Assembly (NCBI GenBank): GCA_958296045.1
Contig: CATQHT010000003.1
Span: forward strand, 2,057,246 to 2,121,245
Length of the DNA: 64,000 nt
Source: Rhodothermales bacterium
GTDB lineage: Bacteria; Bacteroidota; Rhodothermia; Rhodothermales; Bin80
Reading direction: 5' to 3'
Shown: piece by piece, positions 29,246 to 39,420 of the stretch
How positions within the stretch are numbered: position 1 is the stretch's first letter
Layout of the letters: the number at the start of each line of letters is the position of its first letter
Notes under the pieces: model-generated
Database searches by the model: none
What the model saw: only the letters and a program-made list of their open reading frames with translations
What the model was told of the DNA's origin: nothing
Position numbers and translations under genes: made by a program

Positions 29246-30138
29246 TGATAGCACAGAGCCAACGGACCACGGATTTCAAGGCGGTCGCGCGCTACCTCGA
29301 AAGACCCAAGCCGCAGCGCCCAGATCTGCAGCGGGTAGCCTGGATCGAGCCGCGCAACTTGGTATGCACCTCAACCCTGCAACGCATGGCCTGGGAGATG
29401 TCCGTGGTGGCCCGCGGCAATCACCTTGTTCAGAAGCCCGTCCTGCACATGTCCGTGTCGTGGGCTCCAGAAGATGAGCCGCAACGCTGGCACATGGCCT
29501 CCGTGGCCGACGAGGTAATGCAGAGGCTTTCTTTGGCGGATCACCAGGCGATCTATGTGGCGCACGGCGACGAGGAATACAAACACATCCACGTGGTAGC
29601 CAATGTAGTTCACCCGCGGACGCTCAAAACGCAGAAGCTTGGTCTATATTATCGCCAAGTCCAGGCGGTGCTGCGCCATGCGGAGCGGCGCTATGGCTTT
29701 CGCGAGGTTCCCGGCCATCGCTACCTTTTGCCAGGGCAGCGTCCCCCGGACCGTAGCCAGTCACTCAGCAAAGGTGCGTACAAGGCACTGTGCCTCCATG
29801 AAAAGGTGCCTTTTCAGGTTATTGTCCGCCGCGTGGCCGAGCAGGACTTTAGCGAGGCATCGAGCTGGCGTGAACTTGCGGCCCGCCTACGCCACCATGG
29901 CCTGCGGATGGAGGAACGCCGCTCCGGCCTGGTAGTAACCGACGGCACCGAGTATGTCAAAAGCAGCAGTATCGCACCCTACATTTCCCGGAAGAAGCTG
30001 GAGCAGCGATTCGGAGCCTCGTATATGGAGGAGCGCGATCACGACCGGAGCCAGACTCTGGAACGCTCAGCGCCCTCACTAACTCCGGCGAGCTGGCAAT
30101 GGAAGGCGCCGGAGCGCTCCGCCGACCTCGGCCTCTGA
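29245..30138 (+). CDS. Relaxase / mobilisation nuclease
   Basis: A 297-residue MOBP-type relaxase. It shows KPVLHMSVSWAPEDEP, then EEYKHIHVVANVVHPRT near residue 112, the metal-binding His motif, then a central YYRQVQAVLRHAERRYGF and a basic C-terminal region. Relaxases nick oriT and carry the strand during mobilisation. The expected nucleophilic Tyr near the N-terminus is not obvious (the first ~40 residues have only the Tyr in ARYLERPK), so function is uncertain. With MobC it forms a minimal mobilisation cassette, suggesting this part of the island was once a mobilisable element. Relaxases with C-terminal helicase or primase domains are longer; none is present here. Confidence 0.78.
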   Translation: MIAQSQRTTDFKAVARYLERPKPQRPDLQRVAWIEPRNLVCTSTLQRMAWEMSVVARGNHLVQKPVLHMSVSWAPEDEPQRWHMASVADEVMQRLSLADHQAIYVAHGDEEYKHIHVVANVVHPRTLKTQKLGLYYRQVQAVLRHAERRYGFREVPGHRYLLPGQRPPDRSQSLSKGAYKALCLHEKVPFQVIVRRVAEQDFSEASSWRELAARLRHHGLRMEERRSGLVVTDGTEYVKSSSIAPYISRKKLEQRFGASYMEERDHDRSQTLERSAPSLTPASWQWKAPERSADLGL

Positions 30139-30380
30139 GGCGTGGCCCCAACGCCCGTATGTGGCTGCTTGCCCAGCGAGTGTCTGCTCCGCGGAGCCTC
30201 TCGCAATGACGGCAGCATGTTCCTTGTTCTGTGCCACCTATAGCCTAGCGACCGGTGGAGTACATTACGCCCTCTACACTCACTACACCAAAGGTTCGCC
30301 AGAGCGCGTGGAGCCTATCCAAGTTGTCAGGTCGGGTGATCCAGCACAGATAGAGCGGGCGCCATGTGGACCGCTGCAGG

Positions 30381-33300
30381 TCATCGCGAATCGGGCATTG
30401 CCGATTGCTTATGGCACTCCTTGATAGCCTGCACTGCACACTCGATCGTCTCTGGCTCCATGTAGGGCACCTGGACATAAACTAGCGAGTCTTCACCATC
30501 GAGCTTGGCCAACATGTGACCGCGGCCAAGCAGTTGCACCGCATCTCTGGAATCAAGCGCCATCTTTGATGTGCCCTCAGAATTGACACGCAGAATCAGG
30601 CGGTTGCCCAGGTTATCCCGCAGCTGAGGGGGCGTGACGTTAGCATCTGGGCGCTGTGACGCAAACACCAAGTGAATGCCCGCCGCGCGCGCCTTTACTC
30701 CCAGGCGGGCCACGGCACTGGTCACACTCTTCTTATACGACTCAGTGAGCATCCACTCCGCGAATTCGTCGTGCACCAGCCAGAGCACCGGCAGCTGCTG
30801 GTCTGTGGACATTTTGCGGTTGAAGGCCCGCAAGTCTTTCGCCCTGGCCTCACGAAGCAGCGCGTAGCGGCGATCCATCTCCTCCACCAGCGAGTCAATC
30901 CGCTCCAGGGCTTTGTCTTGCGCAACAATGACTCCGCCCTCCAAGTGAGGGAGGTCGTCAAAGGCGAAGTAGTCTACCCCATGCTTCGGGTCCACCAGCG
31001 TAATGTGCGCCTGCTGTGGCGTGTTGGTCGCCCCGATCGCCAGAAGTATGTTCTGCATCAGCACCGACTTGCCGCTGCCGGTGGCCCCCGCTATCAGGGT
31101 GTGCGGCGCGTGGCGACCACCTGGATGGAGCATCTGGGCCTCCCCGTTGTCCTCGCGCACACCAATAAGCAGCTCCGTGTTGCCTCCTTCTAGGGCAGGA
31201 TGCCACGTTTTCCAGAGGTCCTGCAGACGTACCGTCTTCCGGCGCTTCCTTGCGACCGCTATCGACACGATCCCGGGCTTCCCCTGCACAGACACCACAC
31301 GCAGCCCATACGTGGTCAACAGCTCGCTCTGGCGGCTTCGCACCTTCGATACGGTCAGGCTCGCCGTGCCGCGAAAATCTACCAGCACCGTGTTGGGCGT
31401 AGCGCGCGATCGCTCCACCTTGTACGAAAAGCCGAAGGCGCTGAGCGCACCCTTCAGGGCACGTTCGGTGGCCTTAAGCTGTGCGTCGTCCTCCACGGCG
31501 TTCTCCTCCGGTGCCGGACCCTCAAGTTTTTCTATGAGGTGCGCAAAGGCGTTGCCCGCAGGCGGAGGCAATGGTGGATCAGGCTTAGGCCCGTCTTTGT
31601 CTGGCTCCTCGCCGTTTCCTGTGCCCCCGTTGCGCTCCGTGACCACTCGACCATTGGGCAGTGGAGCATTCCCTCCCCCTTTCTCGCGCTCATATGCTGC
31701 CACCAAATCGCGGAGTTGCACCGGGTCATAGATGGTCTGAGTGGCCTCAAACGAAGCTTGATTGCCGACGGGTGCATCGGCTCCGCATCCTTGCGCCTCC
31801 GAGGGCCCCCAGACAAATACATGCGAAGCTCCCCTTAGCGTGACTCGGCAGCTTCCCGACCTGATGGCGCGGCGCAGCGATGCAGACTGCTCCGCCGAGC
31901 CGACGGCGTCAATGACGCGGTCCAGTATAAGGTCGGACAGGCGCGCCCGCCAAAGACCCCGATCCACGCGTGGCGACTCCTCATCAAGCGCACCATGGAG
32001 CCGTTCCATAGTCTGGAGGAGCTGGCGCTGGGACTCCCGCCGCTTTGAAGCAAGTCCAGACGCAACGATATACTTGGCCTCAGAAACAAATACGTCAAGC
32101 TCCCAGACATCGTCTTCACCACGATGCGGGCTGAGCGCCAAGATGTCTGCGATCTGGCCTTCGCGCTGACCCAGCCGTGCTGCATAGTCATCCAGAAAGT
32201 ACCACCCCGCCGTGCGCTCGACTCCAAGTTTGCGCTGCACCTCGTACCGGCTAAGCACCAGCCCGATAAGCTCGCTGGCGCTGCGCCCCCGCTTGGCCGC
32301 CCGCAACAGGATGTCACCCGACACCTTGCTGGCATCCTCGATCATCCGTAGGGCCAGATCCTTGAGGCGGCGCCCATCTCCAGCAAATGGCAACCCCAAT
32401 CGCTTCAGACGCTCTGCGACCAACTTCCGAAGCAACTCCGTCTCCGCATTAGAAGAAACGAGCAGACTGCGCCCCTGCGCCGCTATCCGTTTCCACCGGA
32501 TAATCCTGATGTCCTGACTCTCGAGATGAGAGCGATCCAGAAGGCGATCGTAGTTGGCGACCCAGTTGGCCAGACCGTGCGTGTCCTGGATGATGCGCCG
32601 TGTCTGGTCATCCTGAAACTTCAGCTCCACGACCGGCACGAGCCGCTGCCCGTTGGCTTCGCTTCTTTCCCCAAGGATCAGCGCCGCAACAGCATCCAGA
32701 TACGCCCACCCTTCGCTGGTCTGTTGGGGACAGGTCAAGTAGACCGCAGAACGTAACATACCCCTTTCTGCTGGCACGCGCCGTGCCCAGTGCGGCGGAA
32801 CCAACTCTTGCGGAGCTATCGGCTCGGGCGAAAGGTAACGCCACTGCACCGTGGCATGCTGCGAAATCGCATCCTGCGCAAAAAGCAGGTCGACCGGCCG
32901 GATCTCATCTTCCTGCTTCTTTCTGTGCCACACCTCCACACGGAGCCATGACATGAAGTCGCGGCTGCCATCAGTGGTCATGAACTCGTCGCTTTCTGAG
33001 TCCTCCACTAGGTCCTGATAGATTTTCGCCAACTGGCGCCGGTCCCGATTCCAGAGGATCAGGCGACACCGAATGTCTCGCTCCTTCCCCAGCGATGATT
33101 CGAGGGTATCCACCACCGTGCGCACCCACCGGGCCGTCGAGGGATTGAACAGCGCAACCGACAGGTCCGCGCGCTCATGCGGATAGAGCTTCAGGAATCG
33201 GCCGACAAGCTCGGTCACCTGCCGCGCCGCGCCCTTGGCATCCTCATCTGCGTTGTCGGATTTGGCCACCGGCAGGTCGTGCAACGTATAGTCACCGGCC

Positions 33301-35519
33301 GTGTCACAGTGCTTCAAAAGCTGCGGCTTCCTGCCTTGCCAGCCTGCGACCACCTCTGGATAGAACGGATCCTCCAACACCTGGGCCACATCCTGGAAGT
33401 ACAAGCGCCTGTCACCGAACTTCATGTCTCCTCCTTTGCCGACACGTTCTAAGAGCCGAACCAGAAACCTCGCTTTACGGACCATTGCCGCCAGACGCAG
33501 CGGCTGCCAGGGCGCCACAATAGCCACAGCCTGCCCGGCATTGACCTGGGCTATGCCAATACGCATAAGAGGCCGCAGCAGCAACTCCCTGTTGCGGTCG
33601 CCCGGGGCCTCTTGGCATACGCACGCAAGCAATGCGCCAAAAGCCGTGGCCTGTTGCTCAATATCCTCGCTGTATTCGAAGCCATGGTCCGAAAATCCTC
33701 TCAAGGCTGCCGTATACCGCTGCTCAAATTCGCCAAACAGCGCCTCCAACCTATTTCTTGTACTTTGGACGAGCACGCGCTCGGCCACGGCCAGGTCCAG
33801 GTTGCGTCGCCATGTCGCCGCCAGATCTTCTGGATCCGTGGCCACCAGGGTTCCCCTTTGCTGCCCGAAGGCAGCAACCAGCGTGCCCCGATCTTGAAGG
33901 TCCACGTTTGCAGCGCTGGCCTTGGATCGCACGGGCTCACGGCTGGCGACCAAGGCAGAAAACACACGCTTCTTAAGCCGACGCAGGTCGCTGGGCAGCT
34001 GCCCCTCGATGCTGTCCTTTTTGAAGGTCCATACCAGTCGCTTGCGCGCCACCTCATCACCGCGTCTGATGCGGACCTCGAAGCGAAGCTGGAGCGCCCG
34101 ACGCGACCTGGAGCGCCCATACTTGATGCCCTTGTTTTTCCAGTCCTGCTCCAGCTCATGGTAGCGAAACAGGTGCCCCACCTGAAGCCGCGCCCACGAC
34201 TCGAGCAATGCCTCCAGCCCACGATAGCGGCACGCAAAATAGCGGGCGGCCTCTTTGTTGAGAGATTCAAAGTCCTTTTGGCTCTGGCGATCGCTGTGAA
34301 TCGTGATCTTGCCCGGATCGCTGATGCCTTCCTGGGCCAGGGGCTCCAAGGCCAAGGCCAGGCCCCGGACAAAGTCCCGGGATTCTATGGGGGACTGGTA
34401 AACGAACTTTTCCCATGCAGCAAACAGCTTGGGCTCCTCTGCCAGCTCTCGGCGGTGGTTGTCAAAAAACTCCTGGTCCTCTTCCTCCGCGCTCGTTCGG
34501 CGGCTTTTTTCTAGAAGGCGCAAGTATTCTTCTTCATCCTCGGTGAGGAGTCCCCACTCTTTGCGCTCCGCATAGAATTCGTGTGTCCTCTTGCGAAAGT
34601 CAAAGCGCTTGGCGCGCCGCATGCTTCCAAACAACCGCTGCACATCCACCCATTCCTGCTCCGCAAGGGCTGCCGCCTGGGCGTTCCATCCGGCCGGAGC
34701 ATTGATAAACGCCTGCATGGTCTGATGGTATGCCTCTGGAATGTCTGCGCGAACCTCGTCAAAGGTGGTCTGCAGCACTTTGGCTGTCAGTGTCCTGCCG
34801 TCGGAAGTCTGCTTACGCAGCAGAGGCTCCTGCATTGTCAACAGAGACCGGATCTTTCGCATCCAAGGCCACTTCTGGCGACGCTTCTTTGCCGGTATCC
34901 CGTGAAATATCGTGGAGTTTCTGGGTACTCGCAGCTCGGGAAGCGCCATGCCCAGTGCCGAGAGCAGGGGCTGGCCATCCTGCTTCATATGCCGCCGCAC
35001 TCTTAGCGTGTACCGCGCCAGCTCATCAAGGGAGCCTACCGCCTGGTCGCTGAAAGCTTCCAGCGCCTTGGCCCATATTTTCTTGTCCTGGTCGCCCAAG
35101 ATTCCATCCAGGTCCTCCGCAGCCTTCTCCACCCACAGGTTCGTCCGTTCGCGCAGCTCCCTCGTACCAACGGGCAGCAGTTCACGGAGCGACTGTTCCT
35201 CGTCGTCTCCGGTGTTGGCCACCAGCAGTGCTGGCTTTTCTATGGCAGCGTGCCGATAGTAGGTGGCACGCTCACGCGTCAGGAATTCCTGGGGTAACCC
35301 TTCATGTTGCAGTAGGTGCTCTGGCAGCTTGACCTCGATGCGGGCCGACAGCTCAGGCCTGCTATGGATGGCGCGAGCAATCGCCGCCATCTGCTCACTA
35401 TGCAGACAGTCAATGATGTATCGCGCGGTGGCACTGCTGCGCTCACTGGCAGAGGCCGCCCTCACCTCCCCGAACAGATAGTTGGCCGTGAGCTCACCAA
35501 TAAATTGTGTGGAAGTCAT
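30381..35519 (-). CDS. DptH-like FtsK/HerA-type ATPase, 1712 residues
   Basis: A giant protein whose last ~300 residues form an FtsK/HerA motor: Walker A GATGSGKSVLMQN near residue 1475, LVDPKHGVDYFAFDDLPHLE, Walker B LWLVHDEFAEWML near 1583, and ARAAGIHLVFASQRPDANV with RDNLGNRLILRV. The first ~1350 residues are largely helical and charged, with no domain I can name, ending in a Pro/Gly-rich linker. This architecture, length and motor subtype resemble DptH/DndH, the translocase of DNA-phosphorothioation-dependent restriction. It is third in an operon with a P-loop ATPase and a middle protein, starting 25 bases after the latter. No dnd sulphur-modification gene is in the window, so the trigger may differ. 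Confidence 0.7.
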   Translation of the reverse strand: MTSTQFIGELTANYLFGEVRAASASERSSATARYIIDCLHSEQMAAIARAIHSRPELSARIEVKLPEHLLQHEGLPQEFLTRERATYYRHAAIEKPALLVANTGDDEEQSLRELLPVGTRELRERTNLWVEKAAEDLDGILGDQDKKIWAKALEAFSDQAVGSLDELARYTLRVRRHMKQDGQPLLSALGMALPELRVPRNSTIFHGIPAKKRRQKWPWMRKIRSLLTMQEPLLRKQTSDGRTLTAKVLQTTFDEVRADIPEAYHQTMQAFINAPAGWNAQAAALAEQEWVDVQRLFGSMRRAKRFDFRKRTHEFYAERKEWGLLTEDEEEYLRLLEKSRRTSAEEEDQEFFDNHRRELAEEPKLFAAWEKFVYQSPIESRDFVRGLALALEPLAQEGISDPGKITIHSDRQSQKDFESLNKEAARYFACRYRGLEALLESWARLQVGHLFRYHELEQDWKNKGIKYGRSRSRRALQLRFEVRIRRGDEVARKRLVWTFKKDSIEGQLPSDLRRLKKRVFSALVASREPVRSKASAANVDLQDRGTLVAAFGQQRGTLVATDPEDLAATWRRNLDLAVAERVLVQSTRNRLEALFGEFEQRYTAALRGFSDHGFEYSEDIEQQATAFGALLACVCQEAPGDRNRELLLRPLMRIGIAQVNAGQAVAIVAPWQPLRLAAMVRKARFLVRLLERVGKGGDMKFGDRRLYFQDVAQVLEDPFYPEVVAGWQGRKPQLLKHCDTAGDYTLHDLPVAKSDNADEDAKGAARQVTELVGRFLKLYPHERADLSVALFNPSTARWVRTVVDTLESSLGKERDIRCRLILWNRDRRQLAKIYQDLVEDSESDEFMTTDGSRDFMSWLRVEVWHRKKQEDEIRPVDLLFAQDAISQHATVQWRYLSPEPIAPQELVPPHWARRVPAERGMLRSAVYLTCPQQTSEGWAYLDAVAALILGERSEANGQRLVPVVELKFQDDQTRRIIQDTHGLANWVANYDRLLDRSHLESQDIRIIRWKRIAAQGRSLLVSSNAETELLRKLVAERLKRLGLPFAGDGRRLKDLALRMIEDASKVSGDILLRAAKRGRSASELIGLVLSRYEVQRKLGVERTAGWYFLDDYAARLGQREGQIADILALSPHRGEDDVWELDVFVSEAKYIVASGLASKRRESQRQLLQTMERLHGALDEESPRVDRGLWRARLSDLILDRVIDAVGSAEQSASLRRAIRSGSCRVTLRGASHVFVWGPSEAQGCGADAPVGNQASFEATQTIYDPVQLRDLVAAYEREKGGGNAPLPNGRVVTERNGGTGNGEEPDKDGPKPDPPLPPPAGNAFAHLIEKLEGPAPEENAVEDDAQLKATERALKGALSAFGFSYKVERSRATPNTVLVDFRGTASLTVSKVRSRQSELLTTYGLRVVSVQGKPGIVSIAVARKRRKTVRLQDLWKTWHPALEGGNTELLIGVREDNGEAQMLHPGGRHAPHTLIAGATGSGKSVLMQNILLAIGATNTPQQAHITLVDPKHGVDYFAFDDLPHLEGGVIVAQDKALERIDSLVEEMDRRYALLREARAKDLRAFNRKMSTDQQLPVLWLVHDEFAEWMLTESYKKSVTSAVARLGVKARAAGIHLVFASQRPDANVTPPQLRDNLGNRLILRVNSEGTSKMALDSRDAVQLLGRGHMLAKLDGEDSLVYVQVPYMEPETIECAVQAIKECHKQSAMPDSR

Positions 35520-35544
35520 GCTGCTTTGCGATTCTCAGATTCAT

Positions 35545-37182
35545 TTATGCTAGCTGGGCTGCCGTGATGTGCTGGTCCTTGTCATAGCCCTTGGCTCGTT
35601 CGTAGTACGGATTAATGACGTATGCACAGGCGTCCGACAGGCGCCGCACCAGCCCCAGGCTGCGCAGCCGGCTCTCTAAGCGACGCGCGTTCTCCTGCAG
35701 TGCTTTGCCGTCGTAGTTTTCGCGCTTGAGCACCTGGCTGGCTTCCACCTGTCCAATAACGATCCCGTACCGCTTATAAAGGCGCGCAAGGAATGCATTG
35801 AACTCCATGTGCTCGGCCACATTGGCCAGCACCAGGGTCCGAAGCAGCGCATCGTTAGGCGCATACCGATATCTGTTGGTCCCGCGCCTGGAGACAAGTC
35901 CGATGCGACGACCGCAGGTCACCTGCATTCCTGCACTGCGCTGTTTGTGGCGCTTGAGTACAGCTTCCCGGAATTCTTTCATTAATGCATCCGCGGATCT
36001 TGAATCCGTTCTGTCTTTAGGACGCCAAGCCACGACTTCTTCTAATAGCTTAGCGCCGAGGGCGCCCCCGTCCTCGGCCTGCGCCGCCTCCTGCCATTTT
36101 GCAGAGCCCTCGATCGCTTCCAGGTACGCTTCCACACCCTGGGTGGAGAGCCCTTTGTTCGTTTCCAGGCTACGCACAGAGAGTCGGCGCAGCTGCGTCC
36201 GCTGTGGGCTTATGATCTCACACACCATGGTGGGTTCCGCACCCTGACGAAGCACTTCCCTAGACACCAGGAGCTGGTAACGCATCAGATGCAATGCGGC
36301 CAAGGTCGCGAGGTGCGCCAGCTTGTCTCGCCACGAGAGCCCGCCCAGCTTTAGCACATGTAGCCAGTCTTCACCCAGCTCGTCGTACACGCGGTGGTGT
36401 TTGTACGGCAGATATCCGCCCCCGCGGTTAGCGCGCCCGTTGGCACCGCTTGGCAGCAACTTGCTTAACAGCAGGTCGCATAAGTCTGTTCGTGCAAAGA
36501 AGCTGGCGAACTGTGCCGCCAGCTCTTCACGGAGTCCGCACCTGCAGATCATCAGGTAGAGGAGTTCTCCCGTGTGGCCGAAGTAGATGTAGTTGCGATC
36601 CAGCTCGCCGGTGGGCTTGATCCCCACGTCCTCGTAGATCGCATGCTTTCCAAACGGAAACAGGAACCGAGATGTCCAGCGCTTGCCGGTTTCTGCTACC
36701 ACCGCCTCACGGAGCATATCAATCGCGCGCGCAAAGTCTCCAAACTCTTCAAAGGTCTCGCCGTCACGTAAGTAGTTGAAGTTGTTCGGCTCGATGTGCG
36801 CATAGCGACCCTCCATCTTGCTGCACCAGCTGTTCCAAGCCACATGGCTATCTTCATCGCCATCCGCTAGGCTCACAGCATCCTGCTCATTAAACAGCAG
36901 GATGCGAAGGTGCAGCCGCGTATGCGGCTTATAATTAAATTTGTGAGCCCTTTGCATCCCTTCCTCTGGGGAAAAGAGGGTGTGCTCATCAGCGCGCCAA
37001 TAGTATTCGGCCACGGTGAGAAACTCGAGCAGGATGAACCATGGCTCCTGCCCCGCGCGCAGCCTGTTGCCCCATATCTGTTCATCCACAATCATGGATT
37101 CCTTGCGGCCAGCCAAGGCAGCTGCCGGGACCGCCACCCGGGATGCACCAGGCCCCAGCGCTTCTCGTATGACTTCATGCAT
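35545..37182 (-). CDS. Middle protein of DptFGH-like operon
   Basis: A 545-residue protein beginning MHEVIREALGPGASRV. This ATG overlaps the stop of the upstream ATPase gene within ATGCATGA, so I prefer it to a start 30 codons earlier. No catalytic motif or membrane segment is visible. The text is rich in aromatic and acidic residues (FLTVAEYYWRADEHTLFSPE) and basic near the end. By position it would be the DptG equivalent, but I do not recognise DptG sequence with certainty. Tight coupling suggests a structural partner of both ATPases. Confidence 0.55.
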   Translation of the reverse strand: MHEVIREALGPGASRVAVPAAALAGRKESMIVDEQIWGNRLRAGQEPWFILLEFLTVAEYYWRADEHTLFSPEEGMQRAHKFNYKPHTRLHLRILLFNEQDAVSLADGDEDSHVAWNSWCSKMEGRYAHIEPNNFNYLRDGETFEEFGDFARAIDMLREAVVAETGKRWTSRFLFPFGKHAIYEDVGIKPTGELDRNYIYFGHTGELLYLMICRCGLREELAAQFASFFARTDLCDLLLSKLLPSGANGRANRGGGYLPYKHHRVYDELGEDWLHVLKLGGLSWRDKLAHLATLAALHLMRYQLLVSREVLRQGAEPTMVCEIISPQRTQLRRLSVRSLETNKGLSTQGVEAYLEAIEGSAKWQEAAQAEDGGALGAKLLEEVVAWRPKDRTDSRSADALMKEFREAVLKRHKQRSAGMQVTCGRRIGLVSRRGTNRYRYAPNDALLRTLVLANVAEHMEFNAFLARLYKRYGIVIGQVEASQVLKRENYDGKALQENARRLESRLRSLGLVRRLSDACAYVINPYYERAKGYDKDQHITAAQLA

Positions 37183-39010
37183 GGTGCACCTCCAGGAGTT
37201 CTGGTCTTGCGTATCCCTTTTTATCCAGGGCGAGTAAGTCAAACCGGAGTCCGTGGCCATCGTGATCGGCATCTACCCGGTTGAGGGCAGCTAAGAGCTG
37301 GCTCTTAAAAGCCAGCGCATCCTCGTAGAGCTCATTCGAAAAGCTGCTCGGCAGCACGCCCTCTGCCACCTGCACCAGGAATTCAAAACGAGTCAGGTGC
37401 AGCTCGTACTGTAGCTCCTTAGCCTGACCGAGCCACACCTGTAGCGTCGGCATGCCAGCCGAGATCGTCAGATACACCCTTTTCTCGCCCTTTCTCTTGC
37501 TCCAGCGGATCCTTTTTTTGAGCAGTTTGCTGACGCGAGCCTGAGAAGAGACCAGCCCTTCTGCCAGGAGCAGCTCCTTGCGGTCGGCTACATGCATGCC
37601 TGTAAAGACACGGTTGAGTCCCCGTGTCAGCGTGCCGCGAAGCTTGGGCGGGATGTCCTGACCGGTGGACAGCCGACCGACGATGTCGCGCAGGTACGAT
37701 CCCGCCCACCTGAATGACGTCAACTCCCACAATTCGTCGCCTCCAGGGTGCAAGAAGAATAGCGCTCGCCGCATGCGGACCAGCAGCTTTAAAAACGCTC
37801 TGGCCTGCGCGCCGCTCTCGTCCTCGGCTTCGATGTAATCTGTTCGGCCCTGCCAGAATTCCACATCCGCGCCGTACACCGGATCTTCCGCCAGGTGTAT
37901 CAGCTCCTGCGTGCTCTTTTGTCCGTAAATCAGTCGTCCATCGATGCGGTTGCTGGTCTCTAGTCCGATACGGAAATGACTCAAAAAGCGAAAGATCAGA
38001 ATGGTGTTGCGTCTGGACTCTAAGAGGTTGTATCCGACAATGTTGTCGTACAAGCTCGCTTTGGAGCGTGTGCCGTTGTCGATGATCTGGCCCACATGTG
38101 AGGGGCGCATCAGCTTTCCTGGCACGTCGGGATGCCCCAGAATCGCGTTGACCAGCATCAGCAGGATCTGCCGTATCGGGACGTGAAAGTCATTGAAATA
38201 GCAGAGCTCCAGTAGCTGGCGGATACGCTTCTGGACAAGTGGTGTCTTTAGGAGCTCGTAGTTGCGCCTGATGGGGCATTCCGGGCCAAAGAAGGTGCCC
38301 ATGCCTTTTGCGTCGTAGCATGCCTGCCATCCTTCATGCTCGAGCAGCGCCGTCAGCGCCAGATCGTACAGATCCACCGAGCCGCTGCGGCTAAGGTTGA
38401 ACATCTGTACGCGAACACCCGGCATCCTCTCCCGGCCCTTGATCAGTAGAGATTCCAGATCTCGGTACGCATCAGATACTGTTCGGTCTTGGGTAGCACT
38501 CCGGCATTTCAGCCGCCTCAAGGATTCAATGAGCTGGCCATCGTTGGCCGCGATGAGGTAGAGCTGGCCATTGGATTCCTCGTACAGCGATTGACAGAAG
38601 GCGGTTAAAAGGTCCGCCTTCTTTGCTGCCCAGGGCCTGCCCTGCGGCGGGACCCATGCGCTCAGATCCCGAATGACATGCAGCTGGGCTGGCCTGCCAG
38701 CGACACGCTGGCGGACCGCAAGGTGCGGATCGTCCTGTTCCCAGGCCTCTGGGGCACCGCCCAGGCGCTCCCAGACCTGCCGACAGAGATGGGTCTTACC
38801 ATCTCCCGCTGTTCCTGTCAGGATTACCGTACGTCTGTCCTCTAATACGGCGCGCTCAACATCTGGCAGGCGTGGATGGTCAAACTCGATAGGTCGAACA
38901 CGGCATTGCCTGGCGTGGCGCTGTACCGTTTCGTCATACATGTTGTCATTTTGCGCGATGGGGCCATACCCGCGCAGAAATCTGATCCACGCTCGCGCGT
39001 TGCTGCTCAT
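37175..39010 (-). CDS. DptF-like P-loop ATPase
   Basis: A 611-residue ATPase, first gene of the operon. Walker A is VILTGTAGDGKTHLCRQVW (GTAGDGKT at 66-73), followed by LGGAPEAWEQDD, HVIRDLSAW and LYLIAANDGQLIESL (likely Walker B/sensor region). The rest is helical. In Dpt systems DptF is the smaller ATPase that works with DptG and DptH on foreign DNA. Order and sizes (ATPase, middle protein, giant FtsK/HerA) fit that system, but the assignment is by architecture. The promoter should lie right of 39010. Confidence 0.6.
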   Translation of the reverse strand: MSSNARAWIRFLRGYGPIAQNDNMYDETVQRHARQCRVRPIEFDHPRLPDVERAVLEDRRTVILTGTAGDGKTHLCRQVWERLGGAPEAWEQDDPHLAVRQRVAGRPAQLHVIRDLSAWVPPQGRPWAAKKADLLTAFCQSLYEESNGQLYLIAANDGQLIESLRRLKCRSATQDRTVSDAYRDLESLLIKGRERMPGVRVQMFNLSRSGSVDLYDLALTALLEHEGWQACYDAKGMGTFFGPECPIRRNYELLKTPLVQKRIRQLLELCYFNDFHVPIRQILLMLVNAILGHPDVPGKLMRPSHVGQIIDNGTRSKASLYDNIVGYNLLESRRNTILIFRFLSHFRIGLETSNRIDGRLIYGQKSTQELIHLAEDPVYGADVEFWQGRTDYIEAEDESGAQARAFLKLLVRMRRALFFLHPGGDELWELTSFRWAGSYLRDIVGRLSTGQDIPPKLRGTLTRGLNRVFTGMHVADRKELLLAEGLVSSQARVSKLLKKRIRWSKRKGEKRVYLTISAGMPTLQVWLGQAKELQYELHLTRFEFLVQVAEGVLPSSFSNELYEDALAFKSQLLAALNRVDADHDGHGLRFDLLALDKKGYARPELLEVHHA

Positions 39011-39420
39011 TGATCAATGTCGTCTGCCTTGCACGCCCTGCGAGCCGGCTCGCTCCATCCTCAAAGGGCGCAGTCTATACCTATTCCATTCCTGCGAGGC
39101 TGCCTTTACGCGCAAGCGAGCATTATGTCTCGCGACGCGCTGGGAGAGTAAGAACGCCGCATGGGTGGTGGGCTGCACGATGCTACACGCGCTACTCTAC
39201 TGCCTGTGCCTGGCCCGTAGTACTGCCGGCTACGCAGCACGGCGCATGCCCACCTAGGAGTCATCGCCGCAGAAAAACTACAGTTCGAGCATTTCCGTTG
39301 CTGACCAGCATGGCACCGGAATGGCAACGAACGGGCCTATTGTCATCGCAATTTCTGTTGTTTATAGTAGAATTATAGCTACCATATCTTATATTACTCA
39401 TGTAAGTCCTAGATTACATC
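39011..39420. other. Upstream region of the DptFGH-like operon
   Basis: No gene. It contains an AT-rich stretch at about 39355-39415 and a copy of CCTAGGAGTCATCGCCGCAG (39253-39272) that recurs with one change at about 54953, perhaps an insertion-sequence end. Confidence 0.4.

Noticed and set aside
31003-35567. Plus-strand open frames up to 300 codons opposite the giant ATPase gene
   Set aside because: Antisense shadows in GC-rich sequence with no family pattern, while the minus-strand gene is continuous with clear motor motifs.
30381-39010. BREX, Zorya or DISARM identity for the three-gene operon
   Set aside because: No PglX, PglZ, DrmA/B or MotA/B-like genes. The motor is FtsK/HerA type and the sizes fit DptFGH better.
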